Origin: an uncultured Clostridia bacterium
GTDB taxonomy: Bacteria; Bacillota; Clostridia; Oscillospirales; CAG-272
Assembly (NCBI GenBank): GCA_946615525.1
Contig: CAMOHW010000025.1
Coordinates: forward strand, 1 to 9,401
Reading direction: 5' to 3'
Length of the DNA: 9,401 nt
The position numbers were made by a program, and so were the translations under genes. Positions 1 to 7,102 of this stretch are shown piece by piece (position 1 is the first letter of the stretch; every line of letters begins with the position of its first letter). Under the pieces are notes generated by a model. It ran no database searches and was not told the DNA's origin. It saw nothing but the letters and a program-made list of their open reading frames with translations.

Positions 1-252
1 GAGCCGCAGACAGATCGCAAAACGCTTCTTGCCGCCTGCCCGCAGTTCCGTGTAGAGCGTGTAGAAGTGTCTGAAAAAACCACTTTTCCGGCAAAACAAG
101 GCATTCTCCATTTGCTTTGCATTGGCGGCACCGGAACTTTGATTTGCAACGGGATTTCCTACCCCGTCTTGCGCGGAAACAGCTATTTGCTACCGCCGGA
201 TGCGGACATTTTGGCAGACGGAACCATGACGGTATTGCTCTCCGAACCATAA
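1..252 (+). CDS. manA: Probable mannose-6-phosphate isomerase (type I), C-terminal fragment
   Basis: The frame is open from base 1 to the TAA at 250-252 and gives the last 83 residues; the start lies off the left edge. Type I mannose-6-phosphate isomerase interconverts fructose 6-phosphate and mannose 6-phosphate in the cytoplasm, using a zinc ion held by the N-terminal cupin. Only the C-terminal cupin-like part is visible. It has the typical FRVERVEV strand after a Cys-Pro, then a hydrophobic strand, a Gly-rich turn (IGGTGTL), a RGNSYLLPP strand as in the end of ManA, and a short SEP tail. The catalytic metal ligands are not in the window, so activity cannot be judged. Another two-cupin sugar isomerase remains possible. 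No terminator is obvious after it, and the next gene has its own promoter. Confidence 0.68.
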   Translation, partial: EPQTDRKTLLAACPQFRVERVEVSEKTTFPAKQGILHLLCIGGTGTLICNGISYPVLRGNSYLLPPDADILADGTMTVLLSEP

Positions 253-288
253 AAGGAGTAAAAACCGGGAAAAAATGTGATTTTTGAC

Positions 289-317
289 TTGTCAGAAGCC
301 GCATTTTGTGTTATACT
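289..317 (+). promoter_or_regulatory. Sigma-A-type promoter for prfB with extended -10
   Basis: TTGTCA (289-294) and TATACT (312-317) are separated by 17 bases, each one mismatch from consensus. A TGT at 309-311 forms an extended -10. Transcription would start near 324, leaving a leader of about 45 bases before the prfB TTG start at 369. The position explains why longer in-frame extensions of prfB, which would begin inside the -10 box, are not credible. A second TTGACT at 284-289 is too far from the -10 (22 bases) to be the -35. Confidence 0.7.
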
Positions 318-342
318 ATTATTTTAGAGAGATATTATATGG

Positions 343-362
343 GGCGCTATAGGCGCCGGAGG
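343..362 (+). promoter_or_regulatory. Leader hairpin abutting the prfB ribosome binding site
   Basis: GGCGC (343-347) and GCGCC (353-357) form a 5-bp all-GC stem with a TATAG loop. GGAGG follows at once at 358-362, six bases before the TTG start at 369. This spacing decides the start codon. The ATG at 339 lies inside the leader and has no ribosome binding site. The stem leaves the GGAGG single-stranded, so any regulatory effect is conjecture. Confidence 0.5.
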
Positions 363-368
363 TATCAT

Positions 369-1508
369 TTGATAGTTGCATTGGAAGAAGCCAAACGCCA
401 GTTGACGGCAATGCGTGCCGATCTTGTAGAACTGGGAAAATCACTGCGCATTGAGGAAACGCGCGCCAATCTGAAAGATTTGGAAGCCCAAACGCTGGAT
501 CCCACCTTTTGGAACAGCACCGAGAACTCCTCCAAAACATTGCAGGCGATCAAGCAATCCCAGGATAAAATCGAGGGCTACGAAAAACTCTGTGCCCGGT
601 TGGAGGATACGCTTGCTCTTTGCGAAATGGCGATTGAGGAAAATGACGAATCCTTTGTTGAGGAAGTGCAAAGCGAACTTGCCGCCATTGCCGCCGAGGA
701 GGAACACCGCCGTATAGAGGTTTTGCTTTCCGGCGAATATGATAAGAGCAACGCCATTGTATCCTTTCACCCCGGCGCCGGAGGCACAGAGGCACAGGAC
801 TGGGCGCAAATGCTTTACCGCATGATTACGCGGTGGGCGGAAAAAAGCGGGTTCAATGTTCGCCTGACCGACTGGCTGGACGGGGACGGCGCCGGCATCA
901 AGAGCGCCACCATTATGGTAGAGGGGCGCAACGCCTACGGTTACCTCAAAAGCGAGAACGGCGTTCACCGCCTGGTGCGTGTTTCGCCGTTTGATGCAAA
1001 CGGCCGCCGCCAAACATCATTCGCTTCTATCGAGGTCATGCCCGAGTTTGAAGATGTGGATAAGGTTGTTTTGCGTGAGGAGGATTTGGAGATCACCGCG
1101 CACCGTTCCAGCGGCGCAGGAGGTCAGCATATCAACAAAACCGACTCGGCGATCCGCATTGTGCATAAGCCAACGGGAATTGTTGTCGGTTGCCAGACTG
1201 AGCGGTCGCAACTGCAAAACAAAGAAACAGCACTCCATATGCTCAAAGCAAAACTCATGGAGATCAAATTGCGCGAGCGGCTGGAAACCATAGAGGAAAT
1301 CCAGGGCAATAAAACCAACATTGAGTGGGGCGCGCAGATCCGTTCCTATGTATTCATGCCCTATACGCTGGTCAAAGATACCCGCACAGGTTACGAAACC
1401 GGAAACGTCCAGGGCGTTATGGACGGGGATTTGGACGGTTTTATCAACGCATATCTGAAAATGACCTCCGCACAGGAGGGAAATAAGAAAGGCGGGACCA
1501 ACACATGA
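369..1508 (+). CDS. prfB: Peptide chain release factor 2 (RF2), TTG start, unframeshifted
   Basis: RF2 recognises UAA and UGA stop codons in the ribosomal A site and triggers release of the finished peptide. The product has 379 residues from the TTG start, a normal RF2 length. An N-terminal helical domain with the conserved DPTFWN segment is followed by the PCRF region with GGTEAQDWAQML. The stop-codon-reading tripeptide SPF is at residues 206-208. The catalytic GGQ loop (SSGAGGQHINKTDSA) is at 251-253, and a C-terminal IRSYVF-LVKD-RTGYETGN block follows. GGAGG at 358-362 sets the start. The in-frame UGA with CUU slippery codon that many prfB genes carry near codon 25 is absent: the matching region reads through as LVELGKSLRIEETR. 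The gene is therefore translated in one frame. Its TGA stop overlaps the next start (ATGA). Confidence 0.95.
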   Translation: MIVALEEAKRQLTAMRADLVELGKSLRIEETRANLKDLEAQTLDPTFWNSTENSSKTLQAIKQSQDKIEGYEKLCARLEDTLALCEMAIEENDESFVEEVQSELAAIAAEEEHRRIEVLLSGEYDKSNAIVSFHPGAGGTEAQDWAQMLYRMITRWAEKSGFNVRLTDWLDGDGAGIKSATIMVEGRNAYGYLKSENGVHRLVRVSPFDANGRRQTSFASIEVMPEFEDVDKVVLREEDLEITAHRSSGAGGQHINKTDSAIRIVHKPTGIVVGCQTERSQLQNKETALHMLKAKLMEIKLRERLETIEEIQGNKTNIEWGAQIRSYVFMPYTLVKDTRTGYETGNVQGVMDGDLDGFINAYLKMTSAQEGNKKGGTNT

Positions 1509-1864
1509 GAAAGAAGAACGAAAAACTGATGTTTGCCATTGCAGGCGGTGCTTTGATGACTGCTTCGGTAATTCCCATGGTGGCATATCTTTCGCGCAAA
1601 AAAGAGGATCAGCAAACCGGCGTTGGAATGCTGTTGGGCGCCGTAGCCGGATTGACGGCGGGCATTGTGCTTGCCTATGAGCCGGAGCGCCGCGCGCGTC
1701 GCCGCGTTGTAGTGGATCAGATGTTTGATGATGATGACGCCGCGGTTGCCAACCACCGTATCAACGGCGTTCTCAACCGTAGCGAGGAGCGCGCCGCAAA
1801 GCCGGAGTCCCTTCGCCGCGAGATCGACGTGGACGAAGACGCGACCGTAGACGACTTTATGTAA
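1505..1864 (+). CDS. Small membrane protein of unknown function, two predicted helices, acidic tail
   Basis: The product has 119 residues and I do not recognise a family. Residues 8-30 and about 39-58 are hydrophobic and small-residue-rich (IAGGALMTAS and GVGMLLGAVAGLTAGIVLAY), which suggests a helical hairpin. They are joined by a charged SRKKEDQQ loop and flanked by basic stretches (MRKKNEK, EPERRARRR). By the positive-inside rule both ends would be cytoplasmic. The rest is charged and probably soluble, with a DDDD cluster and a very acidic C-terminus ending DDFM. The start overlaps the prfB stop (ATGA, 1505-1508). A weak GGCGGG lies eight bases upstream, so translation is probably coupled to prfB. 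It resembles the short helix-pair proteins often annotated as hypothetical in Clostridia; no function is assigned. Confidence 0.75.
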   Translation: MRKKNEKLMFAIAGGALMTASVIPMVAYLSRKKEDQQTGVGMLLGAVAGLTAGIVLAYEPERRARRRVVVDQMFDDDDAAVANHRINGVLNRSEERAAKPESLRREIDVDEDATVDDFM

Positions 1865-1920
1865 TGCAACCGGGGCTGTCGCCTCCCGCCTGGGAACGCG
1901 GCGGCCTTTTGCAACTTTTT
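1865..1920 (+). other. Possible weak hairpin between the small membrane gene and the radical-SAM gene
   Basis: The 76-base gap (1865-1940) contains TGCAA (1865-1869) able to pair with TTGCA (1909-1913), and inside it CCGCC (1886-1890) with GGCGG (1900-1904). TTTTT follows at 1916-1920. This could be a leaky terminator or a processing site within the operon. The helices are short and separated by unpaired stretches, so the call is weak. No promoter is convincing after it. Confidence 0.2.
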
Positions 1921-1940
1921 CGGGGAAGGAGGGGATCCGC

Positions 1941-3260
1941 ATGGTTCGGGTAACATCGGTTTGCACCGGCAGTATTGCCGAGGCCGAAGGAATTGTTGCC
2001 GGCGATATTTTGCTTGCCGTCAACGGAAACGAGATCCGCGATGTGCTGGACTATCGCTTTTATTTGACCGATACCGAGATCACCCTTCGCATGGAACGAA
2101 ACAAAGCTCCCTACGAGGTCCGATTCCGCAAAGGGGAATACGAGGATGTTGGGTTGGAGTTTGCCACCCCGCTGATGGACCAAAAGCACAGTTGCGCAAA
2201 CAAATGCGTGTTCTGCTTTGTGGATCAACTACCTCCCGGAATGCGCAAAACCCTCTATTTTAAGGATGATGACGACCGTCTTTCTTTCTTGCACGGGAAT
2301 TATGTAACGCTTACCAACCTCAAAGACAGAGATGTTGAGCGGCTTATCAAAATGCGGATCTCTCCGATCAATATCTCGGTGCATACCACAAATCCGGAAC
2401 TGCGCGTCAAAATGATGGGCAATAAGCGTGCCGGAGAGGTGCTTGCCTATCTTGGGCGGTTTGCAGACGCCGGACTGGCGCTTTGCACGCAGATCGTGCT
2501 TTGCAAAGGACTCAATGACGGCGCCGAGCTGGACCGCTCCATGCGCGATCTTGCCGCGCTTTATCCGGCGTTGCGCTCCTGCGCCATCGTTCCGGTGGGC
2601 ATTACCAGATTCCGCGAGCGGCTTTACCCCCTGGAACCGTTTGAAAAAGACGAGGCCGCGGCGGTCATCCGGCAGGTCAACGCGTTTGGCGAGGAATGCC
2701 TGAAACAATACGGCACCCGTCTGTTTTACTGTGCGGACGAGCTTTACCTCAAAGCAGGACTTCCGCTCCCGGGCGAGGAGTATTACGAGGATTATTCCCA
2801 ACTGGAAAACGGCGTTGGAATGCTGACCTCGCTTGCTGCCGAGTTCGATTTTGAAATGGAAGACCTGCAGAGTTTGCTGGCTGATTATCAGCCGCCGCGC
2901 ACCGTTTCGGTTGCGACCGGCGTTGCCGCCTACGAGCAAATTGCCGCTATGGCAAAGCGGCTTTCGGCGCGCGTTCCGGGACTGACCATTCACGTTTATA
3001 AAATCATCAACCACTTCTTCGGTGAAACGGTCACCGTTTCGGGACTTTTGACCGGAACCGATCTTTGCGAACAGCTTGCCGGTAAGGATCTGGGAGAGGA
3101 ACTGCTCTATCCTGAAACCATGCTCAAAGCAGACGAAGACTTGTTTTTGGACGACATGACGCCTGCCATGCTTTCGCAAAAACTTCATATTCCCGTCCGC
3201 GCCAGCCGTGGCGAGGGCAGGGCATTTATTCGGGCGGTCCTGGGCGGCTCGGAAGAATAA
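1941..3260 (+). CDS. PDZ / radical-SAM-like DUF512 protein
   Basis: The product has 439 residues and is of the DUF512 family of putative iron-sulfur oxidoreductases, whose reaction is unknown. Residues 1-75 form a PDZ-like domain (GSIAEAEGIVAGDILLAVNG). A cysteine motif C85-x3-C89-x2-C92 (SCANKCVFCFVDQLP) follows, as in radical SAM enzymes that hold a 4Fe-4S cluster and cleave S-adenosylmethionine. The central part has the barrel-like strands INISVHTTNPELR and IVLCKGLNDG. The C-terminal DUF512 part carries C264-ADELY and the hallmark NHFFGETVTVSGLLTG at 357-372. There is no signal peptide, so it should be cytoplasmic. AAGGAGG at 1926-1932 sits eight bases before the ATG. It lies directly before der, an arrangement common in Clostridia, which hints at a role near ribosome biogenesis or RNA/protein modification. 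That link is inference. Confidence 0.88.
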   Translation: MVRVTSVCTGSIAEAEGIVAGDILLAVNGNEIRDVLDYRFYLTDTEITLRMERNKAPYEVRFRKGEYEDVGLEFATPLMDQKHSCANKCVFCFVDQLPPGMRKTLYFKDDDDRLSFLHGNYVTLTNLKDRDVERLIKMRISPINISVHTTNPELRVKMMGNKRAGEVLAYLGRFADAGLALCTQIVLCKGLNDGAELDRSMRDLAALYPALRSCAIVPVGITRFRERLYPLEPFEKDEAAAVIRQVNAFGEECLKQYGTRLFYCADELYLKAGLPLPGEEYYEDYSQLENGVGMLTSLAAEFDFEMEDLQSLLADYQPPRTVSVATGVAAYEQIAAMAKRLSARVPGLTIHVYKIINHFFGETVTVSGLLTGTDLCEQLAGKDLGEELLYPETMLKADEDLFLDDMTPAMLSQKLHIPVRASRGEGRAFIRAVLGGSEE

Positions 3261-3295
3261 AACCAACCAAAAAAAGAGAGGAGGAGAGCTTTCCA

Positions 3296-4627
3296 ATGTC
3301 AAAACCGATCCTTGCCATTGTAGGCAGACCAAATGTGGGCAAAAGCACCCTGTTCAATAAACTCATCGGCGAGCGCCGCGCCATTGTGGAGGACACACCC
3401 GGAGTAACGCGCGACCGCATTTACGGCGAGACCGAATGGAGAGGGCGCAAACTGGTGGTCATTGACACCGGCGGCATTGAGCCGAAAAGCGACGACATTA
3501 TTCTTTCGCAAATGAAATTGCAGGCGCAAATCGCCATTGATACAGCGGATGTCATTCTGTTTATGTGCGATGTGCGCACCGGACTTACCGCAAATGACCA
3601 TGACATTGCCATCATGCTCAAAAAGAGCGGCAAACCGGTCATCCCCTGCATCAATAAGTGCGATGCCATTGGCGGCGCACCTATGGAGTTCTACGAATTT
3701 TACGAACTTGGCTTTGACCAGGAACCCATTGCGCTTTCCAGCTTGCATGGCAGTGGTTCCGGCGATATTCTGGATGCCGCCCTGGACGCTTTGGGCGATT
3801 GGCAGGACGAGGAAGAAGAACCGGATAGCATTCGCGTTGCCGTCATCGGCAAACCGAACGCAGGAAAATCTTCTATCATCAATAAAATGCTGGGCGAAAA
3901 CCGCCTGATCGTTTCGGACATTGCCGGAACTACGCGGGACGCCATTGATACCGTTGTAGAGAATGAGAGCGGAAGATATACCTTTATTGACACCGCCGGC
4001 ATTCGCCGCCAGGCGAAAATTGATGACCGTGTAGAGCATTTCAGCGTCCTGCGCGCCCACATGGCGGTGGAACGCGCCGACGTTTGCTTAATTATGATCG
4101 ATGCGACGGTCGGCATTACCGAGCAGGACGAAAAAATTGCCGGCATTGCACATGAGGCGGGCAAAGCATCTGTGATCGTTGTCAATAAGTGGGATCTGGT
4201 GGAAAAGGACAACTCCACCGTAAACGAATTCAACAACAAAATTCGCACCGCACTGGCATATATGCCCTATGCGCCTATCATTTATGTTTCCGCCAAAACC
4301 GGTCAGCGCGTGCAAAATCTTTATGAGAAGATCAATCAGGTCTTTGAGCAGTCCACCCAGCGTGTTTCTACCGGAATGCTCAACGATGTGCTCAACGATG
4401 CAGTCACGCGCGTTCAGCCGCCGTCGGACAAGGGAAGACGGTTGAAGATTTACTACATGACGCAAACTTCGGTTGCGCCGCCCACCTTTGTTATTTTCTG
4501 CAACAATGCGGAGTTGTTCCATTTCTCCTATCAGCGGTTTATTGAAAACTGCCTGCGTGACACGTTTGGCTTTGAGGGCACCCCCATCAAACTGGTCATT
4601 CGCCAAAAGGGAGAAGACCCGCAGTAA
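3296..4627 (+). CDS. der: Ribosome-assembly GTPase Der (EngA)
   Basis: Der is an essential GTPase with two tandem G domains that binds the maturing 50S subunit. The product has 443 residues, close to family length. The first G domain shows GRPNVGKST (10-18), DTPGVTRD (33-40), DTGG (57-60) and NKCD (120-123). The second shows GKPNAGKSS (from 185), DIAGTTRD, DTAGI and NKWD. The C-terminal KH-like domain is complete (RRLKIYYMTQ, PPTFVIFCN, FSYQRFIEN, GTPIKLVIRQ). All nucleotide-binding motifs are intact in both domains. GGAGGAG around 3280-3286 lies about ten bases before the ATG. The gap from the DUF512 gene is 35 bases with no terminator seen, so co-transcription with neighbours is likely. Unlike the common clostridial order, no plsY or gpsA follows; obg comes next. 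Confidence 0.97.
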   Translation: MSKPILAIVGRPNVGKSTLFNKLIGERRAIVEDTPGVTRDRIYGETEWRGRKLVVIDTGGIEPKSDDIILSQMKLQAQIAIDTADVILFMCDVRTGLTANDHDIAIMLKKSGKPVIPCINKCDAIGGAPMEFYEFYELGFDQEPIALSSLHGSGSGDILDAALDALGDWQDEEEEPDSIRVAVIGKPNAGKSSIINKMLGENRLIVSDIAGTTRDAIDTVVENESGRYTFIDTAGIRRQAKIDDRVEHFSVLRAHMAVERADVCLIMIDATVGITEQDEKIAGIAHEAGKASVIVVNKWDLVEKDNSTVNEFNNKIRTALAYMPYAPIIYVSAKTGQRVQNLYEKINQVFEQSTQRVSTGMLNDVLNDAVTRVQPPSDKGRRLKIYYMTQTSVAPPTFVIFCNNAELFHFSYQRFIENCLRDTFGFEGTPIKLVIRQKGEDPQ

Positions 4628-4643
4628 CACCATTGCTTTTTGA

Positions 4644-5939
<1,296 letters not shown>

Positions 5940-5940
5940 A

Positions 5941-5974
5941 AAAAGCGGACTTTCCTTTTGGAAAGTCCGCTTTT
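5941..5974. terminator. Bidirectional rho-independent terminator between obg and apbE
   Basis: A perfect 15-bp inverted repeat runs 5941-5955 / 5960-5974 with a TTTT loop; its core is AGCGGACTTTCC. It lies directly after the obg stop (5937-5939) and 16 bases after the apbE stop (5991-5993) on the other strand. Leftward transcripts meet a run of seven U residues (complement of 5938-5944), rightward ones a run of four. It should stop both convergent operons, more strongly for the leftward one. Confidence 0.93.
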
Positions 5975-5990
5975 GAATATTGATTTTGTA

Positions 5991-7046
5991 TCAATTGGTA
6001 ATGTATGTCGCCCAACCGCCGGAGGTTTGAATGGTGCCGTCCGGCAGGACCCATTGTGCCTCTGTATCGGGGATCGATTCCACCAAAGCCAATCCATCTT
6101 CCAGTGGCATACAGAATAGCGCGGTGGAAAGTCCGTCGCCTTGCCCGGAGTGCGGAGTCAGAATCGAAACGGCAACAAACCCTTCGGCCGGCATCAGTGT
6201 TTCCGGGTCAATGATGTGGTGGTAGCGCTCTCCGTTTACCAAATAGTAGCGTTGGTAGGAGCCGCTGGTCACAAGCGATTGACCTGTCAGGGTGAGGTAG
6301 GCAATGTAATTGTCACCGCCCAGGGGGTCTTCCAATCCCACTGTCCAACCGGAACCATCCGGCTTTTTGCCAATCGTGCGCACATTGCCGCCAACATTCA
6401 GGCAGTATCCCGAAATGCCGCGCTTTTCCAAGCTTTGCGCCACCATTTCAACGGCGTAGCCCTTTGCAATCGCGCCAACATCCAAGGTCATTTTTGGATC
6501 GGTCAAAGTTACGGTAGATGCTTCTTCGTCAATGACAAGATTTGCGATATCGGTGTGCTCCGAGGCGGCAAGCAAACGCTCCATCGGGGGCAGTTCGGCA
6601 TTTTCCGGGTCGTCGATCCCTTCGGTGCGGTATTGGTGCCAAATGGAAAGCACACTACCCATGGCAATATTCATGTTTCCGTCCGTCAAGGCATAAAGCT
6701 CCTTTGCATAAAGGAGCAGGTCAATAATGCGGCGGTCAACAGTCACGGTGCGGTGTTCACCATCCGTCCGGTCGTTGATGGTCCGCAAATTCTCCATGCC
6801 CTCGTAACGGTAGTAAATGTTATAAAGCCGATGGTATTCCTGTAACTCGGCAAAAGCACTGCTTGCGATCTCGTCAAAGGCTTCCCGACTTTCGGCATAA
6901 CCTGTGATCGTGGAAACGGTATCAAAAAACTCAAACGAGTAGTCGGAAAACTTTTGCAATCCCTTTTCTTTTTTGCAGGAGGCAAGCGCCGTGCCGGAAA
7001 AGAGTAGGCAAAACGCCAGCGCAACAATCAACAATTTTTTTCTCAT
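5991..7046 (-). CDS. apbE: FAD:protein FMN transferase (ApbE family), lipoprotein
   Basis: ApbE enzymes split FAD and attach FMN by a phosphoester bond to Thr or Ser of extracytoplasmic redox proteins, including RnfG, RnfD and EET flavoproteins. The product has 351 residues from the ATG at 7046. MRKK and a hydrophobic core lead to lipobox LASC with Cys24 as the lipidated residue, so it acts on the outer face of the membrane. ApbE motifs are present: FDTVSTI (41-47), GNMNIAMGSVLSIW (123-136), LDVGAIAKGYA (188-198), LNVGGNV (216-222), VTSGSYQRYY (259-268), YHHIIDP (275-281) and GDGLSTALF (303-311), whose Asp is a likely magnesium ligand. A longer reading from 7082 would start inside a hairpin and displace the signal peptide, so it is rejected. 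No clear ribosome binding site precedes 7046. It lies 56 bases after the duplicated lipoprotein, its likely substrate. Confidence 0.93.
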   Translation of the reverse strand: MRKKLLIVALAFCLLFSGTALASCKKEKGLQKFSDYSFEFFDTVSTITGYAESREAFDEIASSAFAELQEYHRLYNIYYRYEGMENLRTINDRTDGEHRTVTVDRRIIDLLLYAKELYALTDGNMNIAMGSVLSIWHQYRTEGIDDPENAELPPMERLLAASEHTDIANLVIDEEASTVTLTDPKMTLDVGAIAKGYAVEMVAQSLEKRGISGYCLNVGGNVRTIGKKPDGSGWTVGLEDPLGGDNYIAYLTLTGQSLVTSGSYQRYYLVNGERYHHIIDPETLMPAEGFVAVSILTPHSGQGDGLSTALFCMPLEDGLALVESIPDTEAQWVLPDGTIQTSGGWATYITN

Positions 7047-7057
7047 ATTTCTATTGC

Positions 7058-7086
7058 AAAAATGGGAGGCGGAGCCTCCCATTTTT
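7058..7086 (-). terminator. Hairpin between the lipoprotein gene and apbE (terminator or attenuator)
   Basis: A perfect 13-bp inverted repeat (7058-7070 / 7074-7086) with a 3-base loop has the core TGGGAGGC. Its outer pairs are A/T, so on the leftward transcript the descending arm ends in UUUUU. It lies 17 bases after the lipoprotein stop and 12 bases before the apbE ATG. It probably stops much of the transcription from the strong upstream promoter, letting a fraction through to apbE. It could also shield the 3' end of the lipoprotein mRNA. Confidence 0.7.
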
Positions 7087-7102
7087 TGATAGTTGTTCGT
7101 AA

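Noticed and set aside
251..280. Orphan ribosome-binding-like AAAAGGAG (251-258) and ATG at 275 between manA and prfB
   Set aside because: The ATG is followed at once by TGA, so no peptide is encoded, and the promoter at 289-317 lies downstream of it.
306..368. N-terminal extension of prfB by up to 21 codons
   Set aside because: The earliest start lies inside the -10 region, the ATG at 339 has no ribosome binding site, and the extra residues do not resemble RF2. GGAGG at 358-362 fits the TTG at 369.
2229..3332. Long leftward open frame (367 codons) opposite the DUF512 gene
   Set aside because: It lies antisense to a gene with clear family motifs, has no recognisable domain or ribosome binding site, and has the composition of a reverse-frame shadow.
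6141..6845. Rightward open frame (234 codons) opposite apbE
   Set aside because: The leftward strand encodes ApbE with every family motif; this frame is a shadow without a ribosome binding site.
7047..7082. ApbE start at 7082, adding 12 residues
   Set aside because: The start codon would lie within the 7058-7086 hairpin with no ribosome binding site, and it would push the lipoprotein signal away from the N-terminus.
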